A DNA stretch of 64,000 bases, from positions 2,542,001 to 2,606,000 of the forward strand of contig NC_046341.1 in assembly GCF_000738735.6 (NCBI RefSeq). The letters are read 5' to 3'. The notes beneath the pieces are model-generated. The model worked only from the letters and a program-made list of their open reading frames with translations, had not been told where the DNA came from and did not search any database. Below are positions 1 through 12,656 of this stretch, piece by piece. A program made the translations under genes and the position numbers. Numbering within the stretch: the stretch's first letter is position 1; each line of letters opens with the position of its first letter. Origin of the DNA: Corvus cornix cornix. Its lineage: Eukaryota; Chordata; Aves; Passeriformes; Corvidae.

Positions 1-3000
1 TTAGCTGTACTCACTGGTAGGTTTTCATTTGCATCAAAGCTTTGTTCTGCTCTCATTTGGGCTGCCTCCAGAGACCAAACAACATCACAGACTACTCCTG
101 GCATGTCCTCCAAAGAAATGGGCCAAATTCTGAGCTGCAAGTTGGCTCCCACATCTAAACTCTTGCCATAAAGATCCTGCTAGGGGTGAGAGAGGTTTGT
201 GGCAGTCAAGAGAGATTTCCATGGAGTTTTAAAGCTAAAACCAGTTGGACTTGGTGCAATCCAGGCGGATGGGGCAGCCATGCCATTATTAAGTTGATTA
301 CAACTCCTCCTCTAAGATCTTCCATCTTGTTATTCAGAAGCTGGTGGAAATTTTACCTCCTTGGGTGACATCCTTCCATACACACATCCCTTACCCCAGC
401 CTAATTTCTTACTCCTATTATTCTTTGTGGAATTTCAATCCTAATAACTCAGGAAATGGGTCTTCAAACTCACGTCCGAAAACCGTGGCTGGCTTTCCTG
501 CGTGAAATCCTGGCACGGCCGCGCTGTGGAAATGATCGGCAATTTGGCAGGCGCTGGCTTTCCAGAGGCTGTTTGCCCTTTTCCTGTCCCTGCCGAGAGC
601 TGCCCCAGCACAGCAGGGCGATAAGGAGTTGAAAAATTGTGTTTTGCCTGGGAGATCTGCTAGGATTTGACAGCTGACTTCCCTGGAGATACTGGTTTGG
701 GCTGGGTGTGCTCCAGCTGGGGTCATGGGAGTTTGGGTAGGATTTTCCAAAAGATCCAGGACTCAGGCATGAGACCCGAGAGTGAGGAGACGTTTCTTGG
801 TACCTTTCAATGGTAAATGAGGCGACCTGGCTGGGGTGTGAAGGGTGTAAGAAAAAGGACTTGCATTAGAAGAAGATAATGGGGAAAGAAAATTGGTAGA
901 CAAAAAGAAAGTAAAAAATGGGGGTTTAAATTTGACTGCAGTGGAAATGAGATATTGAGTGAGAGAAGCCAATATTAAAAATAAAAAACAAACTGGAACT
1001 ACAAATCCAGAACTGGAATGAAGTTTCTGCTCCAAGGACTCAACGTGTTTTGCTGGAGAACTTTCAGTGCAAATTTCACCCACAAATCCCACACTGGGGA
1101 CACAGCCACGTCCTCTCCTACTCCAGTGAGGTGACCACCAGGTTATTCCCTGCTTGGTGTGGCTCCATTAAAACCCCTCCAGGTGTCTGCTGATCAATCC
1201 TGCCTTTTTTGGGGCATCCAACCATCCACGTGGTCATTCCTCCCCAACACCTGGGAGTCTATTCCCAAACTGGTGCTCTCGGGTGATTCCTGAACGCGCT
1301 CTGGGAGGTGAGAAATCCCATCCAACTTGGAGATCTCCATCCCATCTTCATCTCGGCAAAACCAGGGCTGAGGAATGGCTCCCTGCCCCAAACCATGTCC
1401 TAGATTAGTGATCCCTGGCTGCATTTGGATTTATCTGATGCATGGGGACATCTGTTTATCATACGTTGCACGTCTGCTGAGCAACTTTTTTCCTCATCCC
1501 AGGGCCCGATTAAAGATTCCGATTAATGGAACTCGCTGGAAGGTCCTGTAAGGCAGCTCTTAAATCAATGTCATGTAAACTCTGCTGGGTTAATCCTGCA
1601 CATCTGAATTCAGCTAAAACCCAACACTGCAAGGTCAGCCTGTACAAATTGATGGATTTTTATTCCTTTAACCTCAGAAGTGTTGCCGAGAGGGGAAGAG
1701 CAGCAAGAGTTGCTTCTTCCAACTGCTTCTTTTTCCTGCACAAGAAAAGACAGATATCTTCCCTTTTCTTATGTGCATTTATATAATATATTCATATATA
1801 TACATCAGATATATATTTTTAAAAAATGAGAGATATTTAAATCAGCAAAACACTGCTGCTCCTTTTCGTTTATCTTATTGTTCATTTTTCTTGTGCACTG
1901 ATTCGATAAGGGAGAAAAGGATTCTGGCATTATAAATCAGGAAGTTAATGAGCAATATCCCTCCTGACTTTTGAATTTATTTAGTTCCAAAAAAAAAAAA
2001 AAATCTTTAAAGACATCCCAAAGCATTTTGTGGCTCATGAATGTTGCAAGAGTAAATTAGCATGAACTTGCAGAAAAAATGCTGTGCAATTTATGGACTT
2101 TTCTTGTCTTCGAGGGGAAGATTTTTGCAGAGTTTCTGTGACTCAGGAGTAACAATCTCCTATCAAAGCCCTTTAGTGCCTTTGCACTATCATCAATCCA
2201 CATAAACAAAGGATAAGGGAGCTAATTCCTTGTGGATAACTTTCTGCAGGGAAATGCAGCCTGTGGAACAGCTTGTGGCAGAAGAGCAGCTTTATCAGCT
2301 TTAAACTAAGGAGTGCATTTTATTTGTGGAATTCAGCACTGCAGGCATTCCTGGTTCTTTGTTGGAGGATATTTTGTACTTCCCATACCCCATTACTTGG
2401 TTTTGTTCAAGCAGAAATGTTGGATAATTGTAAAGATCTGCTGGAGGCACTTTGGTTCTTGGCTTGGTGTCCCGTGGTTTTATTTTCTCTCCTTAAACCT
2501 GAGAAGTTCCCTGGAATAATAATAATAGTTATTACATTAATTTATACTAACAGGATCATTTCCCCTGAGCTTTATCCTTATTTTTTTAATTTTTCTTCTC
2601 TTTTTAAATATTTCTTCCATTGTTTAATATCAAAAGTTAAAGCCAGCAGAGATGTTGCAGGGAATTCCTCACTCCAAAAAGAGCAAATCTGCCTTCGTGC
2701 CACTTTGCATCTCCAAAGCCAATGGAAAGCAGGAATTTGGGTCTTGTTCCTTGCTTGAGAGCCAATCCCACCAGTCAGCTGCCCCACCCGAAGGGACAAC
2801 ATCCTGCTGAAATCCTACCAGCCTCTGCTTTGGAAATCAGAGTCCAGAAGGTCGTGGCTCCTGAAGACAAGGATGTGTCAACATGATCTTCTGTGCCCAT
2901 GTCACTTCTTGGCCCTTCCTCTGCCTGGAGCTTTCTCCCCCTTTTCTCTCCTCCTGAATGTGGCTGTTTCACCTTTTCCCTGTGTTCTTTCCTGTGGTCC

Positions 3001-3789
3001 ATAGACTTCATCAGGACCAAATGAGCAGAGCCAGGATTTTAGCTGGAGCTCCTTCTGCTGGCAGGATGATCCCTTTGCACAGAAGAATTCCCCTGCAAAG
3101 CCACACAAGACCCCTCTCTCTTTTTTTCCCCCTTTCCCTGTCCTTCTTCCCAACAAAAGAATGACATTAGTAAAAATAAACACACCAAGAATTGATTGGC
3201 ATGTGTCCATCACTTGTTATCCCAGTAAGAGGGATTTGAGTTTCATGGCTCTCTCTAAAGCTGGATGAATCTTCCACGGATTTTGGTATCGATCCCAACA
3301 TTTCTCATGGAAATGTTGGAGTCCAGAACTGTGGGAAGTCATATTCCAAGTTTCTTGCCCGTTATTCCAGAGTCATCTTTCTCTCTGCTTGACTTTTGCT
3401 GGATGATCAATCCTCCTCCTACCAGATACTTTTGTCAGTGACTTCAGCTTGGGCAAGACTTGGAAAGCCACAAATTCTTGGCAGCCTAATTCCTTACTCT
3501 ATCTGCCTTAAGGCTATGGACATTCCTGGACATCTCAGGCACCAGCGATGTCTGTGAGAAGACAAATCCATGTCAGACACCACCCAGCTGCCAGCAAAGC
3601 TATAAACTTGTGATTGGGTTGATAATTGTCTGTATTAAACAGCCAAACCTCAGTCCCCCAGCTGGAGAATCCCAGCAGCAGCTCTTCCCTCCCATTTACC
3701 TTTGGCTGTGGTTGTCCTGGGGAAATTTAATTTGTGAAGAGCCTTTGTGGGATTCCACAGTCTGCTGGCTATTGGATTCCCAAAACAAA
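1..3789. other. Unique non-coding stretch, no gene seen
   Basis: Single-copy DNA with no supported gene. Both strands carry only short frames (161 codons at most, at 2273-2758) without recognisable domains. The only local structure is an AT-rich TATA-type patch at about 1775-1830 and an A15 run at 1989-2003. I see no CR1 text, no CpG cluster of note and no tRNA-type internal promoter. The stretch is best read as intergenic or intronic. Confidence 0.6.
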
Positions 3790-3831
3790 ATTTAAGTCAT
3801 AAGAGACTGAATTTAAGTCATAAGAGACTGA
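3790..3831. repeat. Perfect 21-bp tandem duplication
   Basis: A 21-bp unit beginning ATTTAAGTCATAAGAGACTG occurs twice head to tail without a mismatch, at 3790-3810 and 3811-3831. The flanks are not repeated. Perfect identity suggests a recent duplication or an assembly collapse or expansion point. No function is implied. Confidence 0.9.
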
Positions 3832-3995
3832 ATATGTCAAATGTCCAATGACTGTGAAATGAACTTTTCTGAAGCTGAGCTGGTGGAGGACCTTAATGGA
3901 TGCATGGCAATAACATTTATGCAAAAAAGAGGTGTTCTGCAAAGATTTTTGCTTTAAGATCTGGTAATATTCCTAATCAAGGAGTTTTCATTTTT

Positions 3996-4050
3996 CCTTT
4001 CCCTTTCCCTTTCCCTTTCCCTTTCAATTTCCTTTCCCTTTCCCTTCCCT
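3996..4050. repeat. (CTTTCC)n hexanucleotide microsatellite
   Basis: Roughly eight copies of a CTTTCC-type hexamer run from about 3996 to 4050, with interruptions near 4025-4031 and at the 3' end. The plus strand is almost pure pyrimidine. An antisense frame that reads as alternating Arg-Glu at 3954-4298 is an artefact of this tract. Confidence 0.9.
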
Positions 4051-4852
4051 CCTCCTGCTGCACTTACTAAAATCCAAGAATAACCAAAAAAATTATTTTG
4101 CAACTTCAAAGTCCAAACTCCTCCAAACCTTGGGTGTTTTAGAGTGAAATTAAAGACTAACAGTAAAGTGAGGCTAAAACATGGAGTAATCTCCCAACAC
4201 ACATGGAATGTTTCACATGAGGCCACAGATCCAGTGACGTTGGATCTGTACAAAAGGGATTCCTTGTTTTCTAGGAATGAAAGGAGGAATGGGAACATTG
4301 TCAGGAATTAAAGAGACATAAGAGGAGATTTTTCCTTTTCGGAGCCTGAGGCTAATGCTGGCAGGTGAACACACATCCTCCTTTCTGGGGATGCTTCCTC
4401 CTACCCACAGCAACACCTGTATCCCACAGGGATCCCTGCTCTTGGCTTGGAGACGTGATGCCTGGACAATGCCACCGAGTCCGTGCCACCAAGCCAGTCC
4501 CTGCTGTACATCTCTCACGTTTCCCAAGCGTCTCCACGAATGGATCAGGAATAAAAAACTCCATCCCTGTCCTCCATCTGGAGAGGAGCCGCTCCTCACC
4601 AGCCACATTTCTCATGGAACAGCCGCTTGCCGGAGATGGCTCCGTGCCATCCTTGACCAAGGCTGAGCTTGAACTGGGTGACCCAGAAGTGAAAGGCTCA
4701 GTGTCACACTGCCAGCTCCCCTGACAATCTGTCCTCCTTCAATGAGCTTCCTTCCAAATTCCCTGCACACTTCATAAACATCCCAGCCCTCCTCACCCCT
4801 CCAGCTGCCCCCTGCCTCTAGAAGAAACAGCAGTTCCAAGGAAATACCACTC

Positions 4853-4888
4853 ATTTTTTTTAATATATATATATATATTTTTTTTTTC
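4853..4888. repeat. T-run / (TA)n / T-run low-complexity tract
   Basis: A T run, then about eight TA dinucleotides, then a second T run, read directly between 4853 and 4888. It is a simple AT-rich microsatellite of no evident function. It is likely length-polymorphic and error-prone in sequencing. Confidence 0.9.
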
Positions 4889-5169
4889 CAGGCGTGTTGA
4901 AGCCAACATCTGCGATTTGGCAAAGCAAAAGCCTTCTCTATCCATCCCACCTTTTAAACCTGGTGCTTTAAACCAACCATCCTGAGGATGGAGAAGCCAG
5001 GGATAAAATGGTGGAGATGATGTGGTGCACGGTAGCAAAAGCGTCTTTGAAGACCAACAATAAAGCAAACCTCCATTTCCTTCCCATAACATGGTCATGT
5101 CACAACCCTGAGAGCTCCACCTTCCCTTTCAAGAGGCTCGAAAGTAGGACTTCAGACAAAGAAAAATAG

Positions 5170-6150
5170 TCTCAGGTGGGTTCACCATGGATCATTTTGA
5201 CTATAACTTAAACACTTAAATGTCAATGCTTAGTCATAGACAAGACATGATTCTTATCTATCTCCATGTGGCTTCCAGCAGAAAAAATGTTGAACCCGTG
5301 CCATTTCCTGTTGGAGAGAGCTTAAACACAGGGGTGACAAGGGCACATCTATTTTGGAGCCCTATTTTAAAAGCCTCCGAGATATCACAGAAATCAACTG
5401 GCACAAACGGAGTTTCTTTCATGGTGGTGGCAAATTCCGTCTATCAATGAAACACATACTTAGCGAAGCGGAAGTGAGCACCAGCAATACTTCAATCAGC
5501 CCTGGCAGATGTGTACATTATTCCGTTTGATCTCCTAGGATGCTGGATTTAGATGATATAATACATTCTGGTTATCTTCCTAGAAGTTGGAGGGATGTAA
5601 TGAGATATCCACTTTCACAAGATAAAATTAGCACCTCTTTATTTTCCACATAAACATTCCTCCTTTTTATTTTTTTTTTCCCTTTTCTTTTCGCAGGAAA
5701 ACGCTGATTAGAGTTACAAAGCATACCAAGGGGTATGAGTTTATTCATATTCAACCCAAATCCTATTTATAATATCAAGGAAATAACATTGGTATTACAC
5801 AGGGCAACTTGGACAGCCGAAATGGAGGAACAGCGAGCTCCGTTCAAGGCAGGTCTCTTCAAAAGCGCCGAGAGTTGTTGTTTTCCAAAGTCATGGTGGG
5901 AAAGCAAGGAAATTGCTTAAAACTGGACAATTACACAAGAAAAATGGTCAGCCCACACCAATTCTGTTCTTTTAGTGTATTTTTCGATGTCATCATATTG
6001 AAGCCATGAGCTTAAGGTTCAAAATGTGGACTTGAATTTCAGACAACGCATTTTCTTCTGTACTCCGTGATCTCAACCCCCACCTACCACAAATACCTAC
6101 AAATATTACCCAGATTTTCTTATAATACTCTTGCTTATGGACAAATTCAA
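5170..6150. promoter_or_regulatory. Candidate conserved non-coding block
   Basis: About 1 kb without simple repeats, CR1 text or credible coding frames. It has mixed composition and homeobox-like TAAT/ATTA cores. In style it differs from the surrounding GGAATTCC-rich avian single-copy DNA. This is an impression of composition, not a conservation measurement. It could equally be ordinary intergenic DNA. Confidence 0.2.
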
Positions 6151-6654
6151 TGTTTTCAAGCAGCCCAGCAAAAAGTTATTTTTGTTAAGTTACAGCATGG
6201 ACCTCTTGGGCACGGGAAACGCATTCCTGGGTAGATCTGTGTGAATAACGGATTGTTTGGTTCTCTTGCCGCTCCAAACAATTGGGGGAGAAAAATGGTT
6301 TCCGTTGGATTGAGCCTTTTGTACGGTGTGGAAGGCCTTAATGGACCTTTGAACTTTTTTAAAATAAAGGAATCCATGGCATTATCTGAAATGCTTCCAT
6401 GAATGTCAAAAAGAAGGTGGTGACCTTCAAAAGGCTTTTGATGGGGAGAACAATTCAGAGAAATCAACACAACTTTTTCCAAATGTTTCAGTCAATTTGA
6501 GTCTCCATGTTGGAATTTGGGAGGAAAAGCATGGCTGAGGTAATTTCGCTGTTGTGTTTAGGAAAAATCATATCAAGGGCTTGCTGGGGGGGACTCCATG
6601 CTAATGATTGACTGATTGATGGCCAGATCTATGAATATGGTCGTGGAATTATGG

Positions 6655-6705
6655 GATTGTTGTGGCTGGAAATGACCTCCAAGATCATTGAGTCCAACAC
6701 TAGGA
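6655..6705 (-). mobile_element. Old CR1 LINE 3'-tail fragment
   Basis: The plus-strand text reads a diverged version of the CR1 reverse-complement 3' end: a GGAAATGACCTCCAAGATCA core followed by TTGAGTCCAACAC, preceded by a decayed copy of the ATAGAATCAT-type terminal repeat. The match fades after about 50-60 bp, so this is either a short or a very old insertion. The orientation places the element on the minus strand. Confidence 0.55.
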
Positions 6706-6719
6706 TTTTGTTTGGGAAC

Positions 6720-9500
6720 ATGGCCCTGATACTGCTTTTAAGCACACGTTGGTTGAGATGAGCTCTGAGGTCTCATTTCATTCCCTCCTTGGGAAGGGCC
6801 TCCTCAGCAGCTCTGGCTCGGAGACCTGACATCAATTATTGGCAGAAAACATAAATAAAATGCACTAAGAAATTTCTTACAGCGTCTGCAGCAACTTTTC
6901 CCTCAGCAAATTCCCCTCACATTCCCGTGGCAGATAGGAACTGAAGGCACAGGAGATACGATCTGTTGAAATATGATTTGAGGCCTTATCAGGATATGAG
7001 CTTGTGCTGCTCTCCAATGTGAAGCTTTCCAGTTTAATACACGATGATAGAGCAAGATCCTTTTACAGGGGGAAAGCTGAGATCGTTTTCAAGACCAAGT
7101 TTAGCAACTTCTCAAATGTCTGGTGTTGTCTGCACCGTTAATTGGCCCCGTGGCTGCAGTTTGTGTGGGCTGCCCATTATAATGTCAATAAATCCAGGGA
7201 CTGGGAATGAAATTCGATGCAGCAATGGGCTGAGGGGTTTGTTCTCAGAGTTTGGCTGCGTGTACTGGTCATGGGATTGGGGTGGACAATGTGGAGTAAA
7301 CCCATACAATGTCAAAGTGAAGATTTCTGGAGAAAAATCTAAGCAGTGGCTTTTTTGAACGGGATATCACCAAGAAATGGTCATTTAATGGTGTTGGCTT
7401 TTCCATGGAGGAAAGGCAGCTGGAGAAAGTGATTTCTCCTCACTCAGCTCCATGTTCCTGAGTCACTGAGAACTCTGGTGTTTCCCTGTGGGACACAGGA
7501 GCTGATTTTCCTGCTGGCATAAAATTTCAGCAGGAAGAGCCTATTTTGTGGTGGTCTCAGCATGCAGAGATGCTGGCATGGGGAGCAGAGAGGGAGAAGA
7601 GAAGGAATAAGTCTGATGGGGAGAAAATACTGTGTCAGTGAGGGGGGATGCCCTGCTGAGAGCAGAGGGGTCAGGGAAAATTTGTGGCCCAAACCTCACC
7701 CATCAATGACATTTCTCTTTTGAATCCAGCCAGCAAAAGGGTGTAAAAACCCCCAAAACCAGCAGCAAAAACCAGCCCCAAATTTTGCATCATCCCTGCT
7801 CATCCCTAAAAAAAATTAACTCTCTGAAAACACCCTCTCTGGAAATGTCAATTAAGAGGCGAGATCCCAAACTCTGGGAGAAGCTGGGAGGTAGCAAAGG
7901 GTGATGTCAAGCACAGGGACACCTCTTCATGCCACCACTGAATAATTATAAGGGAGAGGGCACCATGAGCTTCTCTTTCCCCTCACACCCACAGCAAGAG
8001 TTTGTCCTCAGTTGTCCAAATTTTTTTGCATTTTCAGCTAAAAGTTGTATTTTCAGAAGGAATGCACTGTGATGGAGACTGGGGGGATGCTTCAGTCACC
8101 TTAAAAAAAAATTATGAAGTGCGTGAAAAGAGAAGAAATTAAAACTGCTGTTCAGGTCGAGATCTTGTAAAATCTGCAGATTTATTCCCCCAGAATTCCA
8201 AGCAATAATAAGAGAATTTTAGTGTCGATATGTGTGTTTGTACGAATTTTCAGCCTTTGCATGCCCCTGAGAGCTCGGATTTCCTGGGGATCATGGAGCC
8301 CTCCCAGCCCAGAGCCACCACTGGCACAATTAGCTGCAGAAGCCCAATTTGGGGGTTTCCTCATTAACCTGTCATGTCAAATGCTGGATGATAAAACGGT
8401 GAAAACTGGGGGGAGGAGTGGCGGTGGAGGGGTAAAAGTTCATTTTGCCAGGCAAACAAACAGCGAGTCACTTGATTTTACTAATTATCCTCCCCTGTGG
8501 CTCTCGCAGCCATTATTTTTCCCCCCCATCAGCGTAAGAAGTGACAAGATAAGATAGGAGCTGGTATTTTCTAAACTATCCTGGCTGAGGGCACAGCCAG
8601 ATAATACGAGGATTCATTTGAAAGAGCCCACAGAAGATTAATTGATTTTCTTAATGTTGGAGTCATCGTTCATCAGAAAAATAACTGCTGGGATTGTTGG
8701 GAATGGGTGTCAGGGCACTCTGGAATGCCCCTCTCCAGGCTGTGTCCTAGGAACAGTTTTTGGGGTGAAGAGGGGTGATTTATTTGTAATAAGGGGTAAA
8801 TTATTTATAATAATGTGGAATTATAAATGTGCTGCTATAAATTTCGTGTCTCATTCTCAGCTCGAGGACATCAGTGGGTGGGTAAGAGCTGGAGCACAGA
8901 GTTTATAGATTTTAATGGTATATTAAATGAGGAACTAACACCTGTGCACCTCTCAGACCTGCAGTGTCCCAAAATTACGGGTTGGGCATAGAACTGACTG
9001 GCCAAAAAACCCTGGAATTTTTTCCCATGCTGATTATCTAGCTCCTATCTAACCTGTGATCCCTCTTTTTGAGGTCAACGAGAATTTTCCTCTATGCAAA
9101 ACCCTCGAACCTTGCGACAGATGTCCAGTAAGAAATCACTGTCCCAAAGACAGGGAAAAAAAGGCAAACGTAATGATTCTGTGCTTTGCCAAAGACCTTG
9201 CATTAAATAAGCGAATAAACATGAAATATGCACTGCTTTCAAAAGATAACTGCTTTTATTTTTTTCACGATTTAATAACTAAATGGATCTTTGAGCACGT
9301 GTTACCTTTTTTATGAGCTTTTAGAGCTTCCATCCTCACCGTGGCACAGCAACGAGCAGCTCAAAGCCAGCAGGACCATTAAAGACGTAAAAATCAGAAC
9401 TCCCAATATCAAATTTGAACCCGGTAAAACGCGTTGTGCCAGAACAGATCTATAAAGCACATTTCGGCAACAAGTTACAGCTGCTGCTGGGTATTTATAG
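6720..9500. other. Unique non-coding stretch, no gene seen
   Basis: No gene is supported. Frames on the two strands overlap around 7.0-7.4 kb and 8.2-8.5 kb without domains. At 8.43-8.56 kb there is AT/GC-balanced text with GATA-type and TAAT-type cores. At 9.05-9.31 kb there is another repeat-free AT-rich block. Both have the look of conserved non-coding sequence, but no conservation was measured. Confidence 0.5.
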
Positions 9501-9508
9501 CTTTAGGA

Positions 9509-9509
<1 letters not shown>

Positions 9510-9540
<31 letters not shown>
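9510..9540. repeat. A31 homopolymer
   Basis: Thirty-one consecutive adenines on the plus strand, the longest homopolymer in the window. A poly(A) tail of a processed retrocopy was considered. There is no AATAAA close upstream, no recognisable gene text before it and no obvious flanking duplication, so I call it a simple homopolymer. Confidence 0.95.
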
Positions 9541-9542
<2 letters not shown>

Positions 9543-12283
9543 AACCAAAACACAACAGACTGGAAAGAGTAGAAAGGATTGGAAACAGCAAATTTGTCAA
9601 TGTTTTTCCTCGCTGCTGAGTCGCTGCTGCTTTAGATTAGCCCTGTCCCCTGCAATTTGACAGTAGCGCCGTGAACCTGCGGCGCGCGGATCCCAGGCAA
9701 AGATAGGCGCGAACGGAGGAGGAATTCAGGGAATGTTTTCCCTCGGAGTAACCGGGGAAGCGCCGCCGGTGGGACCGGGGCTGCGGTGACAGCGTTAACA
9801 CTTCCCAGAGCTGAGGACCCGGCCGCTGGAATGGCATTGCCCACCCTGAAAGTGAGAAGGTAAAGTTTATTTTTTCTGGTTTTTTCCCTCCGCTTTCTCT
9901 CATATACAGAAGGGATCAAGACCACCAAGAGCGGCCCATTTTGATTTTTTTTTTTTTTACATGATGATGTACAATTTGCATTTGTTAATAAAAAAAAATC
10001 CTGCCTGAGGTCAGCCACCTAGATTTGATTTTTTTTTTTAAACAGGAAACGGGTTTCAGATGTTTGGAGGTTCAAAAGTAAGGCTGCTACTCTGCCTCCC
10101 AATTTACCATGCGTTGACAACTGTCAAATCTTTTCTCTTTCCATTGCTGGCTTTCGAGCTGAGGATTTGCTTAATATTCTTATTTTTACATTGTGCAATC
10201 CCTCGCTCCTGGGATTTGCTTCCTAATTCCAAGGAAAAGTGCCTCGGGATGAGCAATCCAGAGTTCACCCCACGGTGGCTCACGAGCTGGTTGGGATGAG
10301 CTCTCCCAGGAGGTCGTTTGAAAGAAGTGTTGGCGGGGTTTGCACAAGGAGTTTGGGGTCGGATGAGCATGGAAAACGAAACTTTTCGCTTCCCAGAGCC
10401 TCGGGATAAATGGAGGAAGGAATCTGCATTTCCAGGTTTCCTTAGATAAAATAATCAGCATTTCCAGATTCCCTTTCCGCTGTCAGCACCACACACTTGG
10501 AATTCAAATAATTGCTGGTTTTATTTCCTTCATTTAACCTCCATAGGAAAGCCTGCTAATATTCCACTAATATTCCCTAGGAATTCCTCTCTGGACACTG
10601 CAGGTGATGCCTGAGACTCCGGGAAAGGAGGACTCTGCCTTGCCCACGATTTCTGTGTGTGTTTGGCACTGCAGCAGCCACGATGTGGTTTGTCCCAGCA
10701 GTTATTCCCATTTCTCACATGGATGTTATCCCAAATTCCACAGTTTTTCCCATTTCTCGTTGTTCCCATTTCTCATCTCAAATATGCTCCGGATTTTTGT
10801 GTCTTTTACAGAGCCCAAACCCAAGATGTTCAGCAAGCATGAGGATAAAATTCAATTAGTGAAGTGCTTCTTTAAAAAAATAATAAAATTAACAGCTAAA
10901 TTCTTTCAGTTAATTATCATCTCTTGCAGATAATTCTTGCGGACTCCAGTGCAGAATTATCTGGAAAAAATGCTGAAGGATCATTCTAATATTTCATTAA
11001 AAACTATTATTTTGAGAATATTGCTGGATTATGTACTTATAATTTTAATAACATTTTACTGGGATGTGGGAATACCTGAGTAGATCTGAGTGCTAAAGGA
11101 GAAAGTTTTGCTATTTCTGCAAAGGCAAACTGAGCCCCAGAAAATATTTTTCCTTCTGAATTAAAACAACAATTTTCTGAGTTACTTTGTACCCCCTAAT
11201 TAATGACAGTTTTCCTTTCTAAGCCTTCCAGAAACAAAACCTGGCTTCTGACCTGGAACGAAAAGACCGCCCTAATCCAGTGTTAAAAATCGATGCTAAA
11301 CTTACACAGAATTGAAAATAAATTTAAAGAAATTTGTTTTATTTTTAGCATTTTGGCAACCTCAGAACATGCCCTGCCTGGTTTGTTTTGCCCTGGTTCC
11401 ATGAAAAGCTTTGCACTGAAAATAGAGTTGGGTGTTATAAATGTAAAATATTTTCTGGTGGCATAAATAGCATTAATTTTTTGTGTGATGATAATTTTGG
11501 GTTCTTCAAAAAAAAGGTGAAAAGCAAAACTATAAAAGATGTTTAACTCCCATTTTAGGTTAAATATTGGCTGCTTTGCATCAAGAAAGGTGCACCACAA
11601 GCATGAAACTGATACCCAGTCTCTGAGCAAAAAAACCCTCATTTAATCTCAAATATGGACGTTAAGAATTTTATTAATTCTGTCAATAAATTACCTGGGT
11701 TTTTTTAGAAAAGCCAAAATTCCAAATTTTGCCAGCGCCTTCCAGACAATAATTACACCCCCTGATTGCTGGCACATCCCCTGTAACAAATGGGGGAGTT
11801 TGCTGATGACCACAAATATATTGGAAAAATGTGTAAACCAAAGACAGGGATATTTTCCAAAAGAAACACCTGGAAGGTGTAAATCAAAACTCTTGTAAAC
11901 ACGTCAGCTGGGAACATACGACAGGCACAGGGCTCGCTGTGCATGCAGCCCACGGAGCTTTGGAAATCCGCATGGATAAATCAAGGATGAGCCTCGGGCT
12001 AATAAACTGCTCTTGGATGAAAAGGAGAGATCCTCTGCCCTGCACAGACAGCCAAAGATGAATTTGGTACCTTTAGAGAAATCCAGGAGGTCATTCCCAA
12101 TAATGGGATTTTTTAAAATGTTGCTGCTCAAAGAAATTCTCCAAATCAGGCTCCTGTGGCTTTGTGATTTGTTCAAATCAGCAGCACAGCTAAGGGCATG
12201 AATAATTTATTTGTTTCCTTAGAAATGCTTTTCAGGCATTTATTTCCCCAATTTCAGCTTCCTCGTTGATGACAAGGTGTAAA
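9541..12283. other. Unique non-coding stretch with a small CpG patch
   Basis: No gene is supported. A CpG-rich patch lies at 9.66-9.83 kb, and T runs at about 9945-9958 and near 10030. The remainder is AT-leaning single-copy DNA, with frames of up to 128 codons that overlap each other on opposite strands and show no domain. Confidence 0.5.
9655..9835. promoter_or_regulatory. Small CpG-rich patch
   Basis: A local cluster of CpG dinucleotides (GCGGCGCGCGGATCC, GCGCGAACGG, GCGCCGCCGGTGG, CCCGGCCGCTGG) stands out from AT-rich surroundings. At under 200 bp it is shorter than a typical CpG-island promoter. It may be a weak island, an enhancer core or a GC fluctuation. No adjacent coding exon is recognisable. 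Confidence 0.3.
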
Positions 12284-12656
12284 GGTTGTATTTTATATCT
12301 GTGTTTTAGATCTGTGTTTAACAAACATTGGATTTGACCTCTGCATGATATTTTACATCCGTGTTATTTTTACACCTAAATTGTATTTTACAACCACATT
12401 GTATTTTCTACCGACATTATATCTGATATCTACATTGTATTTTCTCTCTACATTTTATTTTCCATTTACATGATATTTTACATCTCCATTTTACACCTAA
12501 ATTGCATTTTCTACCTACATTGTCATTTATATCTACGTCGTATTTCACATCTATGTTGTATTTTACAGAACATTATATTTCACATTATATTTCACATCTC
12601 CCTTGTATTTTACACCTACATTTTATTTGTCATCTGTGTTACATTTTACATTTCCA
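12284..12656. repeat. Degenerate 18-bp minisatellite
   Basis: About twenty imperfect units with consensus TGTATTTTACATCTACAT. Many are exactly 18 bp (for example at 12431-12484), with occasional 12-, 13- and 17-bp units. It is very AT-rich and pyrimidine-biased on the plus strand. Because 18 is a multiple of 3, plus-strand frames read a six-residue Phe/Ile/His/Tyr-rich repeat. That explains the short open frames here, and I do not call them genes. The divergence between units suggests an old array. Confidence 0.92.

Larger units (their letters stand above)
3832..6640. other. Unique non-coding stretch with microsatellites
   Basis: No gene is supported. It holds the hexanucleotide tract near 4.0 kb and a TA/T-rich patch near 4.87 kb. 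From about 5.17 to 6.15 kb the text changes to balanced, repeat-free sequence that resembles conserved non-coding DNA. Frames on both strands at 4.2-4.7 kb overlap one another and show no domain, so I read them as chance. Confidence 0.5.

Noticed and set aside
9415..9540. Possible processed pseudogene ending in the A31 tract
   Set aside because: No recognisable gene text precedes the tract, there is no polyadenylation signal at the expected distance, and no flanking duplication was seen.
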